Below are positions 1-7,942 of a DNA stretch of 48,016 nucleotides, piece by piece (position 1 is the first letter of the stretch; every line of letters begins with the position of its first letter). Below the pieces are notes generated by a model. That model had not been told where the DNA came from, made no database searches, and worked only from the letters and a program-made list of their open reading frames with translations. A program made the translations under genes and the position numbers. The DNA is from Candidatus Latescibacterota bacterium (GTDB lineage: Bacteria > Krumholzibacteriota > Krumholzibacteriia > G020349025). The DNA lies in assembly GCA_020349025.1 (NCBI GenBank), contig CP070763.1, positions 1 through 48,016 of the forward strand, given 5' to 3'.

Positions 1-110
1 GCACGCAGCGCGACGCCTTGTGCGGTTTTGCGCCGACGCGACCACTCCTGAAGCCGCTCACGCTCAAACGGACTCAAGATCAATCGTGCAAGCCTTCGTC
101 CTCGACGCAT
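1..110 (-). mobile_element. IS630-family transposase, N-terminal fragment cut by window edge
   Basis: Reading leftward from an ATG at 110, the first 36 codons include LSPFERERLQEWSRRRKTAQ, the usual opening of IS630-family (Tc1/mariner-like DDE) transposases, which normally read LSxEERxxLexWxRRRkTAQ. A GGGAGGAAG ribosome-binding site lies just upstream of the start. The catalytic DDE region would lie beyond the left edge, so intactness cannot be judged. The AT-richer stretch at about 155-200 probably holds the end of the element, which would place it against the 5' end of the broken phospholipase-like gene that follows. Confidence 0.7.
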
Positions 111-194
111 CCTCGTCTTCCTCCCGAGAGAGTCTACGCGGAGTACGTCGGAACAATCTATTTTGTTGCTAACTTCTAACTCGGGATACTAGGG

Positions 195-1269
195 TTGTCC
201 AAAAAGCCCGATTCGACGCGTCCGTTCACCGTGAGCGCTCGCGGCGCGTTCGTGCGTTGGCTCCATACGGAATCCTACTTAATCGAGAGTCTTCTATTCG
301 GACTGAGCAAGGATCGTCGCGACGACGCGCTGTACGTCTTCTCAGAAGTTCTGAAGATTGTCGGATGCGAACGCGCGTGGTCGCAGTGAGATTGGGATGA
401 CGCGCGTTTTGTTTGGATTCCCTACCAGCTTGCGTTGCTCCCCGAAGACCACGACACCCAGGAGGAAATCGATTCCCTGGTCGAGCGCATCACGCGCGAG
501 AAGTCCACTCCCGGCAATCAGGTCTGGTACGTGGTGAACGAGCAGTTCCACGAACAGTTCAACCGCACGATTCACGATGCCGAAGACTACCACGTGCTGT
601 GGATCCACGACTTTCGCGGTCTGAACTCCGAAGGCGATCCGGACTCTCTGAGCTACGAATACGTCCTGCGAGATTACTTGGGCGTTCTCATCCGCAACGT
701 GCGCCGCTACGACAAGACCCCAAGAATGCCCGTTTACATGATCTTCCTCGACCAATACTTCTACGAAGCGAACAAAGGACGCCTCTGGATGTCGCTTCTC
801 GAGAACCCGTTGGGCCACAGGTTGCACCTTCCCGATCGAATTCAAGCACTGGGAGGCAGAGATCGCGGCGGCGCAGGATACACATCGGTGCGCTGTTGAG
901 GCTTCCGAGCTTCTGCAGGCCGAAGCGCTCCAGTACGGCGACAAATGGTTGGAGAATCGCATCAAAGTGCACGCGAACATCACGAACCCTGCGGACCCTT
1001 CGTTCTTCAGCCGTCAGATCATTCCTCTCGTCGGTATTCCCGACAATTTGCTGCGTGACCACCGCAAGATCGCCTTTTACGACATCACGGAGGAGGATCC
1101 CTACAAGGGAATGGCGATCTATACAGGCATGGGGCTCGGAGAGCACTACGCTGGCGGCACCTGGGAAGATCGCGCCCTCATGGTGACGGGACCAGCGGCC
1201 TTGTCTTTGAAGCGTGCGGCCCGCGAGCTGCTTCAGAATCAAGGTTTTGCACAAGAAGAGATTCCGTGA
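195..1269 (+). pseudogene. Phospholipase D-like protein, disrupted and truncated
   Basis: One reading frame runs from about 180 through an in-frame TGA at 387-389 and continues (DWDDARFVWIPYQLALLPED...) to about 830. There it must shift by one base to reach the frame ending at 1269. The last part carries HRKIAFYD, a match to the HxKxxxxD motif of the phospholipase D superfamily, followed by GMGLGEHYAGGTWEDRALM, which resembles the segment after HKD motif 1. Family members have two HKD motifs; the second is missing because homology stops where the IS3 remnant begins. No good start codon or ribosome-binding site is visible. Stop codon, frameshift and flanking IS debris together indicate a dead gene. 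The original substrate cannot be inferred. Confidence 0.72.
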
Positions 1270-1860
1270 GGCGGAAGCCACCGATCGCTCGCCGGGATCC
1301 ACGAGTGCTTGCGGGTCACACACCCCAGCTCGTTTCGAAGCAGCCGCGTGATCCGACGACACCCACAGCGTGGATGCTTCCTCGCCAGTTCATCATGCGC
1401 TTGACCAAGGCCTTGTTTCCGTCGCGCTGTCGCGACTCGTACCGCTGTGTCGATCGGGGCTGGCGCAACAACCGGCAAGCACGCCGCTCCGAGTATCCTC
1501 TTCTCCGCACCGCCTCTACCGCCCGCCGCTTGCCTCGCGGGCTTACCAGTTTCTTGAGGCCACTTCCTTCAGCACGTCGATGTCCAATCGCCTGCTCAGC
1601 CACCAACTTCTTCAGGCGAACGTTCTCGCGCTCGAGCTCCTTCAGCCGTTTCAGCTTATCCGGCTGCATCCCCGAGTACATCTGACGCCAACGCTGGTAC
1701 GTCTGCTCGCTCACCCCGAGCTTCTTGCAGGCCTGCGCCACGGTCGCGCCGTTGGCACGCTCTGTCTCCGCTTGCCGAAGCTTCGCGATGATCTGTTCGG
1801 GTGCGTGTCGCTTGCGTTTCATCGAGAGTCCTTCCTGGCCCACCAGGGGCCGTTAGACTC
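1270..1860 (-). mobile_element. Decayed IS3-family insertion sequence (orfA plus 5' part of orfB)
   Basis: OrfA starts at the ATG at 1822-1820 (MKRKRHAPEQIIAKLRQAE, then a helix-turn-helix VAQACKKLGVSEQTYQRW and a leucine-zipper-like KRLKELERENVRLKKLVAEQ), behind AGGAAGG. Near 1584 an extra base moves the frame; without it the usual orfA end, DIDVLKEVASRNW-stop, would be read. OrfB follows (VSPRGKRRAVEAVRRRGYSE, RACRLLRQPRSTQRY) and suffers a second frame change near 1395, after which ELARKHPRCGCRRITRLLRN appears. The normal HPRYGYRRI is changed at both tyrosines. The DDE catalytic part of orfB is missing, so the copy is dead. The outer end probably lies near 1855-1870 (TGTTATGAGAGTC read leftward). 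Confidence 0.82.
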
Positions 1861-2038
1861 TCATAACACATGGATCAGATTTTGGGGAGCAGGCCAGGGG
1901 AGTTCGTGCCCACAGGGGATTTCGTGCCGAGTCGCTGGGAAGTGGGGATCTGTGGGCGGGGTTGGTGCTGAGAAGCAAAAGAAGAATGGGCCTCAGAATC
2001 AAAACCGAGACCGGGGTCGGTCAGGTGAATACGATCTC

Positions 2039-2053
2039 TGTACACAGTGTACA
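2039..2053. promoter_or_regulatory. Perfect palindrome upstream of the PD40 gene promoter
   Basis: TGTACAC-A-GTGTACA is a perfect 7-bp inverted repeat around one base. It lies 10 bp upstream of the -35 box of the promoter at 2064-2092. Size, symmetry and position suit an operator for a dimeric regulator. Which protein binds it cannot be told from the window. Confidence 0.5.
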
Positions 2054-2063
2054 ATGCGAACGG

Positions 2064-2092
2064 TTGTCCCGGTCGTGCTGCGACGCTATACT
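2064..2092 (+). promoter_or_regulatory. Predicted promoter of the PD40 propeller gene
   Basis: TTGTCC (2064-2069), a 17-bp spacer and TATACT (2087-2092) form a good housekeeping-type promoter. Transcription would start near 2099, leaving a leader of about 43 nt before the ATG at 2142. Confidence 0.55.
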
Positions 2093-2141
2093 TCTCCAAC
2101 TCTCCGGATTCAAGGATCGATACCGTTATGGGGGGTGCGCG

Positions 2142-3053
2142 ATGCGTGCTGCAGTGCTCGGGCTTCTGTTGATCGGCTTAATTCCTCCTGCACTTCCGGT
2201 TTCCACCACCGCGGATGACGCCATCCAAATCACAACCGGCGGAGCCAACGCACCTGCTTGGTCGCCTGACGGTAGCCAAATTGCTTTTTGGTCACGTCGC
2301 AGCGGAAACTGGGACATTTGGGTGATCCCGGCGACGGGAGGAACGGCGACGCAAATCACGACCGATCCCGCTGACGATTCCGATCCCGCGTGGTCACCCA
2401 ACGGGACCCAAATCGCTTTCTACTCATTCCGCAGCGGAAACTGGGACATTTGGGTGATCCCAGCCACAGGGGGCACAGCCACGCAAGTCACAACCGATCC
2501 CGGAGCCGATGCGCGCCCCGCCTGGTCGCCCGACGGTAGTCTGATCGCTTTCGATTCCGACCGCAGCGGAAGCTGGGACATTTGGGTGATCCCAGCCACA
2601 GGGGGCACAGCAGTTCAGTTCACGAATGACCCTGCCAGCGATTTCTCGCCTGCCTGGTCACCCGACGGCACTCGAATCGCCTTTTGGTCGCGTAGCAACG
2701 GGATCGAAGACATTTGGGTGATCCCGGCGACGGGAGGAACGGGCACACAAATCACGCCCAGCACGGCTGTCGATGGTGACCCTTCGTGGTCGCCTGAGAG
2801 CAGCCGAATCGCCTTTTGGTCGCGTCCCGGCGGAGACGAAGACATTTGGGTGATCTCCACATCCGGGGGGACCGCAACGCAGATCACGGATGACCCTGCC
2901 TCCGACCTGCTTCCCGCCTGGTCACCCGACGGGAGTCTGATCGCTTTCGACTCCACTCGGAGCGGCATCAACAACATTTGGGTGATCCCGGTGGCCACTG
3001 TCGCCGTGCAAAGCGAGAGTTGGAGCAGCATCAAGGTGATGTACAAAGAGTAG
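2142..3053 (+). CDS. Secreted six-repeat PD40/TolB-like beta-propeller protein
   Basis: A 303-residue protein. The ATG at 2142 is chosen because a signal peptide (MRAAVLGLLLIGLIPPALPV) follows immediately; the longer frame upstream lacks one. The mature part is six tandem units of about 44 residues, each with a core like AWSPDGSQIAFWS followed by DIWVIPATGG, the PD40/WD40-like repeat of TolB-type propellers. Six units are enough for one closed propeller. The units are also very similar in DNA, implying recent amplification. No enzymatic domain is present; such propellers bind proteins or glycans in the periplasm or on the surface. After the last blade comes AVQSESWSSIKVMYKE, which ends in a motif shared with the secreted proteins at 5804-6394 and 46799-47929. 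Precise function is unknown. Confidence 0.85.
   Translation: MRAAVLGLLLIGLIPPALPVSTTADDAIQITTGGANAPAWSPDGSQIAFWSRRSGNWDIWVIPATGGTATQITTDPADDSDPAWSPNGTQIAFYSFRSGNWDIWVIPATGGTATQVTTDPGADARPAWSPDGSLIAFDSDRSGSWDIWVIPATGGTAVQFTNDPASDFSPAWSPDGTRIAFWSRSNGIEDIWVIPATGGTGTQITPSTAVDGDPSWSPESSRIAFWSRPGGDEDIWVISTSGGTATQITDDPASDLLPAWSPDGSLIAFDSTRSGINNIWVIPVATVAVQSESWSSIKVMYKE
2250..3000 (+). repeat. Six tandem ~132-bp coding repeats
   Basis: The propeller units repeat at DNA level with a period near 132 bp. GACATTTGGGTGATC recurs at about 2318, 2446, 2578, 2710 and 2842, with the close variant AACATTTGGGTGATC in the last unit. Units 1 and 4 share the continuation CCGGCGACGGGAGGAACGG, whereas units 2 and 3 share CCAGCCACAGGGGGCACAGC. 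Confidence 0.8.
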
Positions 3054-3178
3054 GGCGAACCACGCGCCGAACGCACGCAAATCGAGCCTCGCTGTCGCCC
3101 CGGCTCACCCACGAGTTGCCCCGTGACGAAGCACCAGATCGTGGCCGAGCCGGCAAGAGCCGCACGAAGTCAATCGGC

Positions 3179-3202
3179 CCAAAAACGGCCTACATTAGGC
3201 CG
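3179..3202 (-). terminator. Possible minus-strand terminator hairpin
   Basis: CGGCCTA-CAT-TAGGCCG (3186-3202) is a 7-bp inverted repeat. Read on the minus strand it is followed by TTTTTGGGCC, a hairpin plus U-tract layout. No minus-strand gene is recognised to its right, so what it would terminate is unclear. The region 3054-3326 otherwise holds nothing recognisable apart from the -10 box at 3315. Confidence 0.3.
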
Positions 3203-3314
3203 CGGCTACCAGGCAACGCTCCCCTGCAACCGAAACCTGTTGACCGCGCAACGGTTCCCGTATCGTGGCGACACCTGGACCGTCTGAAAAGACTCGGGCG
3301 GCCCTCCCGGGTGC

Positions 3315-3320
3315 TATCAT
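3315..3320 (+). promoter_or_regulatory. Predicted -10 box directly before the sulfatase-like gene
   Basis: TATCAT lies 6 nt before the GTG start at 3327, so transcription would begin at about the start codon. There is no Shine-Dalgarno sequence in front of this GTG. Together these suggest a leaderless mRNA. No convincing -35 box is seen at the right distance. Confidence 0.35.
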
Positions 3321-3326
3321 CCAAGC

Positions 3327-5537
3327 GTGAAACGCCGATCCAAACAGGGCCGTCGTGCGAAACCCAGCCCGAAACCCGCCCCAAGACCCCGGGTGCGCGT
3401 GACGGGTGCTCTCGCGGCTGGAGCGATTCTGGTCGCGTTCAACTGCTGCATCTTGGGGCCGCATCAGATCTACGCGCCGAATCAAGCCGAGTTCGAGTCG
3501 ACGTATCGAGAGGTCCTGCCGCTGCTTGCGGGAGCGGGCCTGTTGGTGGCGGTGCTCCTGGCGCTGATCGGCTTCCTGATTCCACAGCGCAGACGGCTGA
3601 CGTATGCGACGCTCCTTCTCGGCGTCGGCCTGCTGCTGTGGATCCAGGGAAGTTTTCTCAAGTGGGACTACGGGGATTTCAACGGGGTCAACATCGATTG
3701 GAGCCAATACGCGTGGCACGGCTGGCTCGACGCCGGCGTTTGGCTTGCTGCACTGGCCCTCCTCGTCCGTTTTCGCGTACACATCCGTCCCTACGCACAT
3801 GTCCTCGTGCTCGCTTTCGTCCTCCTGCAGACAGGGCTCCTGTTGCTGCGTGGAAATGGTGGCGCGGCGCGGCGCCCAGGCGACCCTTCGAAGCCCGCTG
3901 CGACCGCGGCCCCTTCCGAGGTTCCTGCTGAAACGTGCCGAATCTCCAAGACACTCAACGTCTTCCACATCATCCTCGACGCCTTTCAGACCGACGTGTT
4001 CATGGAACTGGTGCACGAAGAGGGCCTGGCCGACAAGCTTGATGGTTTCGTCCTCTATCGTGACAACGCGGCGCCGGCGTCTCAGACGACTCTGTGTGTG
4101 CCGGCGATCTTGACCGGTTCGCATTACGAAGGCGGCGTGCTGCCGTCGGAATACTATCGCGCCGCCATGAGCGAGAGCTTCCACAACCAGCTCGCTACGC
4201 GAGGTTACGTCGTCAACCTCATGCCGTACATGGAAATGCCCGGCGCGCGGTTCACGAGCTTGTATCAGTCGCCGAGAAGCTATGCCTGGCCGCAGCGGAC
4301 GCGAATGCTGCAGACGGCGAGCTTCATGATCGACGTCGGAATGTTCAGGCAGACGCCACACTTTCTGAAGCGCGTGATCTACAACTCCCGCAATTGGCGC
4401 TTGAGCTCGCTGGTGACGACGCCGCCCAACCACGTTTCGTTCCATCAAAAGAGGTTCTTCCGCGACTACATCGAAAAGCTCGCGGCCGTTCACGATGCAC
4501 CGGCGTACCATTTCGTGCACCTGTCTCCCCCACACCCCCCCTACGTCACGACGGCGGAGGGCCACTACGCCGGCGAGGCGCTCCCGGACACGCGCGACAA
4601 CTTCAAGAACGAAGCGCGCTACGTTCTGAGGATCTTCATGGACCTCCTGGAAAAGCTCAGGCAGCTCGACGCCTACGACGGTTCGATCATCCTTCTGCAA
4701 GGGGACCACGGATCGAACTTCACGCCGGTTTTCGACGGCGAGGAGTTCCCCATGCCCGTCAACCGCCTGCCCGCGCTTTTGACGCTGAAGACGGTGGACG
4801 CGCACGGGCCGCTCCGCACCTCCGACGCTCCGACGACGGCTGCAGATGTCCCTGCAACGATCATGGACCTGTTGCGCTACGAGCACTCATATGCAGGCGA
4901 GTCGATCGCCCGCATGACCGACGGAGCTCCGCGACAACGGACCTACGCCATGCTCGACGAGGAAGCTGGCGGCGGGCGCGTCTTGCGCCGTTGGACGATC
5001 GACGGCAGCATCTACGATCCGTCGTCGTTCCACGAGTCCGACGCTCGCGAGGTTCGCGCACAGATTCGAGATTACGCTTGGGGCACGCCGCTCGGATTCG
5101 GCGTCACCGGGAGCGGGGAGGCCTACCTGACCTCGGGATGGTGGCCGACGGTCGCAATGCACTGGAGCAACGGCCACGAATCGCAAATGCGCTTCCGCAT
5201 CACGCCGCCGACGGAGGACGTCGTGCTCGAGTTCAAGTTTTTCTTCCACGTCGTTCCCGGCGAGGTGGAGCAACAACGGGTTCGAATGCGCGTGAACGGG
5301 AATGCCATCGGAGGGGAGCAGGTCTCACGCGATCCGGAGCCGAAGGGAATCCGCTATCTCGTTCCGCGAAGACTGCTGCAATCGGATCTCATGACGATCG
5401 ACTTCGAGTTTCCCGATGCGGCGTTCCTGCGCGAGAACAGGAAGGTGCCCATCCAGCGAGCCGTGGGGCTGTGGGGATTTCGAGCCGACCTGGCGTCGGC
5501 CATGCGCGGCGCGCCTTCGATGCCGGTAAGCCGTTGA
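3327..5537 (+). CDS. Membrane-anchored sulfatase / alkaline-phosphatase-superfamily protein
   Basis: A 736-residue protein starting at GTG 3327. A basic N-terminus is followed by about four hydrophobic segments (for example VTGALAAGAILVAFNCC, LPLLAGAGLLVAVLLALIGF, YATLLLGVGLLLWI, YAHVLVLAFVLLQTGLLLL), then a large domain outside the membrane. That domain has the alkaline-phosphatase-fold layout: VFHIILDAFQTD (first metal aspartate), ASQTTLCVPAILTG (nucleophile region, with Thr in place of the sulfatase Cys/Ser), HLSPPHPPYV, and ILLQGDHGSNF (second metal site). The layout resembles phosphoglycerol or phosphoethanolamine transferases such as LtaS and EptA. The last 180 residues look like a beta-rich accessory domain. 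The substrate is unknown; a role in modifying an envelope glycan or lipid is inferred. Confidence 0.78.
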   Translation: MKRRSKQGRRAKPSPKPAPRPRVRVTGALAAGAILVAFNCCILGPHQIYAPNQAEFESTYREVLPLLAGAGLLVAVLLALIGFLIPQRRRLTYATLLLGVGLLLWIQGSFLKWDYGDFNGVNIDWSQYAWHGWLDAGVWLAALALLVRFRVHIRPYAHVLVLAFVLLQTGLLLLRGNGGAARRPGDPSKPAATAAPSEVPAETCRISKTLNVFHIILDAFQTDVFMELVHEEGLADKLDGFVLYRDNAAPASQTTLCVPAILTGSHYEGGVLPSEYYRAAMSESFHNQLATRGYVVNLMPYMEMPGARFTSLYQSPRSYAWPQRTRMLQTASFMIDVGMFRQTPHFLKRVIYNSRNWRLSSLVTTPPNHVSFHQKRFFRDYIEKLAAVHDAPAYHFVHLSPPHPPYVTTAEGHYAGEALPDTRDNFKNEARYVLRIFMDLLEKLRQLDAYDGSIILLQGDHGSNFTPVFDGEEFPMPVNRLPALLTLKTVDAHGPLRTSDAPTTAADVPATIMDLLRYEHSYAGESIARMTDGAPRQRTYAMLDEEAGGGRVLRRWTIDGSIYDPSSFHESDAREVRAQIRDYAWGTPLGFGVTGSGEAYLTSGWWPTVAMHWSNGHESQMRFRITPPTEDVVLEFKFFFHVVPGEVEQQRVRMRVNGNAIGGEQVSRDPEPKGIRYLVPRRLLQSDLMTIDFEFPDAAFLRENRKVPIQRAVGLWGFRADLASAMRGAPSMPVSR

Positions 5538-5661
5538 GCCCGGGTGCCATTGCGACCTCGGCACTACTCGCATGTGCAGACCACACGGACGACGCGGCGG
5601 CGCGCGACGCAGAGTCTGCGGTTGAGACCACCTGAACGGGTGACTGTACCCACCTGTTCGA

Positions 5662-5688
5662 TTGACCAGCGGTCGCGCTTCCTGTAAT
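5662..5688 (+). promoter_or_regulatory. Predicted promoter of the small secreted protein gene
   Basis: TTGACC (5662-5667) is followed by TGTAAT (5683-5688) at 15 bp, or by TAATGT (5685-5690) at 17 bp. Transcription would begin near 5697, giving a leader of about 105 nt. The same TAATGT-C string is the likely -10 box before the MFS gene at 13500. Confidence 0.4.
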
Positions 5689-5803
5689 GTCTCGCTGCTC
5701 TACAACATGATCGACCAGCACGCCGGCGAGACGGAGCCCCCGGCGCGTGTGGCCCGACCATCAGCCGTGTTCCACAGCAGCCACGCCCCCAGGAGGTGTG
5801 ACG

Positions 5804-6394
5804 ATGCAGCGTTTGCTACCTGCCCTCCTTGTCGCTTCCCTTCTCGTTCTGGCAGCGCCGACCGCATTCGCACAATGTGTCACCGGTACGATCTCATCCG
5901 AGCTGATGGTCGACGGTCCCTTCGCGGGGTTGTGGAAGTACACCGTCAACCTCAGCTGGGACGTGCAGCAGGGTTTGAGCAACGTGGCTCTCTTCTGCGA
6001 GACCGGTTGCTCCGACGTGTGTGCGCAGACGGTCGCGTTCGAGGACACCAGCGGCACCGGCGACGGCGTCATCAACGACGAGACGTCAGAACCCGGCGAC
6101 TGCGTCGTCCCGTTCACGGGCGAGTTCGTCTGCAACGGCAGCCCGAAGTTGCCCAACCCACACATCAAGTTCGACGCTCTGGACAACCCGGAATGCGAGC
6201 CCGGCACGACGGGAACGGCGACGCTCTGCTTCTACACTGAGCTTCCACCGAGCGTCGGCGAATCTCCGGTCATCCTTATCAAGAACGGCCAGAACGTCTG
6301 CGAAGGGACGCTCCAGGGAGACTGTCCGCAGTGTCCGGTCGCGGTCGAGAAAGCGAACTGGACGAAGGTGAAGAAGGCCTACCGGGACGAGTAG
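5804..6394 (+). CDS. Small secreted protein with shared C-terminal motif
   Basis: A 196-residue protein. The ATG at 5804 is set by AGGAGG 7 nt upstream and by a clear signal peptide (MQRLLPALLVASLLVLAAPTAFAQ). The mature part is acidic and cysteine-rich (CETGCSDVC, GDCVVPF, EFVCNG, NPECEPG, ATLCFY, NVCEG, GDCPQCP), which suggests several disulfides and life outside the cytoplasm. I do not recognise the family. The C-terminus AVEKANWTKVKKAYRDE matches the ends of the propeller protein (2142-3053) and the beta-helix protein (46799-47929) without gaps. The gene stands alone, bounded by its own promoter and a strong terminator at 6413. Confidence 0.75.
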   Translation: MQRLLPALLVASLLVLAAPTAFAQCVTGTISSELMVDGPFAGLWKYTVNLSWDVQQGLSNVALFCETGCSDVCAQTVAFEDTSGTGDGVINDETSEPGDCVVPFTGEFVCNGSPKLPNPHIKFDALDNPECEPGTTGTATLCFYTELPPSVGESPVILIKNGQNVCEGTLQGDCPQCPVAVEKANWTKVKKAYRDE

Positions 6395-6412
6395 CCCGCA
6401 GTCCGACGCGAT

Positions 6413-6443
6413 CAGAACGGCCGCTGTCGAAGCGGCCGTTCTG
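6413..6443. terminator. Bidirectional terminator between convergent genes
   Basis: CAGAACGGCCGCT and AGCGGCCGTTCTG form a perfect 13-bp stem with a 5-nt loop, followed by CTTTCT on the plus strand. It lies between the stop at 6394 and the convergent gene ending at 6448, so it can serve both. Confidence 0.8.
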
Positions 6444-6447
6444 CTTT

Positions 6448-7932
6448 CTACCTCTCCTCCGCCATCTCGAGCCAGCGCTCCACAACCGCATCGAGCATGA
6501 TGTGGCTGCGGTCGGCGCTGCGCATGCGCGCGGCGAACAGCGACTCGACCGGTGCATCGACCTCGGGGGTGAGAAGGTTGGCGAGCAAGGCGGCGGGCTG
6601 CCGCTCGGCGAGAGAACGCAGACGCCGCACGTTGCCGGCGTCGAGGGGGCGGCGCTCCGCCATGACGACGACCGTGGCCGCAGGCTCGACTTCGAGCGCA
6701 GCCTCGGGGCTCATGACGCGTACGACGGCGTCGTGTGCCTGCAAGCGTCGGTGGAGCGCGCCGAGCAGCTCGTCGTCCCAGCCAACGAGATGGACGGCGC
6801 CCCCGGAACGCAGCGTGCGCGACCACATCTGCCACGCGGGTTTGTTGTCGAGACGCAGCGCCGCACGGCAGATCTCGCCGTAGAGACGCCGGTCCTGCTC
6901 CGGCTCCCCCAACGGGTGCACGGCCTGGAGCTGATCGGCGCGTGCGACGGCAAGCGCACGCAAGCGGTCGACGCGGCTTGTGGCCTCTTCGAGACGCGCG
7001 GCTGCAAGCTCTCCCGATTCGAGCGCACGCCGCAGACCTTCGTACGCCTTCTCCGCCAGATCCAGCTCGGCACAGTGGAGAAGCAGATCGCATCCCGCCT
7101 GCAGCGCACGCGCAGCGGCCTCGCCGGGATCGTACTCGGCGGCCACGCCCTGCATCTCCATCGCATCGGTGACCGCAACGCCTTCGAAGCCGAGTTCGTC
7201 GCGCAGCAGCGTGGTTGCGACGCGCGGCGAAAGCGTCGCCGGCAGATCCGCATCGCCGAGACGCGGACATGCGAGGTGCGCCACCATCACCGAGGGCGAA
7301 TCGCCGAGAAGCTCGCGGAAGGGGCGCAGCTCGATTGCATCGAGTCGCGCACGCTCGTGCAACAACGTGGGCCGCGCCAGATGCGAATCGACGTCCGTGT
7401 CGCCGTGCCCCGGAAAATGCTTCAAGCAAGAGAGAACCCCGGCAGCATCGAGACCCTTCTGCGCCGCTGCAGCATACGGAACGACAGCGTCCGGCTCGCT
7501 GCCAAAGGAACGCACACCGATGACGGGGTTGCGTGGGTTGTTGTTGACGTCACACACGGGGGCGAAGTCGAGGTTCATACCCAGCGCGCGCAGGCGTCGC
7601 CCGTAGCGCTGGTACACATCGGCAACCGTGTGCGGCTGGGTTCCCCAGGCCAGCGCGCGCGCGCTCGGTGGTGTGGGCACGAGGTGGCTGGCCTGCGCGA
7701 CGAAGCCACCCTCTTCATCCATGGCCACGAGCAGGGTCTCTCCACGCTCCGAAGCCCACGCTTGCAGGCGCGCGATCGCGGCGCGCGCGTCCTCGGGATC
7801 GTCTGGTAGGTGACGTCGGAAGAGGATGACGCCCGCGGGCTGGAGGGAGTCGAGCCACGTGAGCGCTCCGCGCCGCCAATCGGGGGGCGGCGCGACCATC
7901 AAGACCCGGCCGATTCGGGCATCGAGACTCAT
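6448..7932 (-). CDS. nagZ: Family 3 glycoside hydrolase, NagZ-like beta-N-acetylhexosaminidase
   Basis: A 494-residue protein when started at ATG 7932; a longer frame from 7980 would overlap the preceding gene. KHFPGHGDTDVDSH (residues 171-184) is the diagnostic GH3/NagZ motif carrying the catalytic His/Asp pair, and VTDAMEM (about 254-260, Asp256) is the nucleophile site. NagZ removes N-acetylglucosamine from anhydro-muropeptides during peptidoglycan recycling. Cytosolic NagZ is usually about 340 residues; here a further C-terminal domain of about 150 residues follows, as in longer GH3 enzymes, so it may act on other beta-hexosaminides. No signal peptide is visible. It lies 10 nt after the DUF1028 gene and is probably cotranscribed with it. 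Confidence 0.85.
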   Translation of the reverse strand: MSLDARIGRVLMVAPPPDWRRGALTWLDSLQPAGVILFRRHLPDDPEDARAAIARLQAWASERGETLLVAMDEEGGFVAQASHLVPTPPSARALAWGTQPHTVADVYQRYGRRLRALGMNLDFAPVCDVNNNPRNPVIGVRSFGSEPDAVVPYAAAAQKGLDAAGVLSCLKHFPGHGDTDVDSHLARPTLLHERARLDAIELRPFRELLGDSPSVMVAHLACPRLGDADLPATLSPRVATTLLRDELGFEGVAVTDAMEMQGVAAEYDPGEAAARALQAGCDLLLHCAELDLAEKAYEGLRRALESGELAAARLEEATSRVDRLRALAVARADQLQAVHPLGEPEQDRRLYGEICRAALRLDNKPAWQMWSRTLRSGGAVHLVGWDDELLGALHRRLQAHDAVVRVMSPEAALEVEPAATVVVMAERRPLDAGNVRRLRSLAERQPAALLANLLTPEVDAPVESLFAARMRSADRSHIMLDAVVERWLEMAEER

Positions 7933-7942
7933 CGCCACGCCA

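Noticed and set aside
3195..4886. A 563-codon open frame on the minus strand
   Set aside because: It is the shadow of the sulfatase-like gene in GC-rich sequence; the protein is Arg/Val/His-rich without any domain, and the plus-strand frame has clear motifs.
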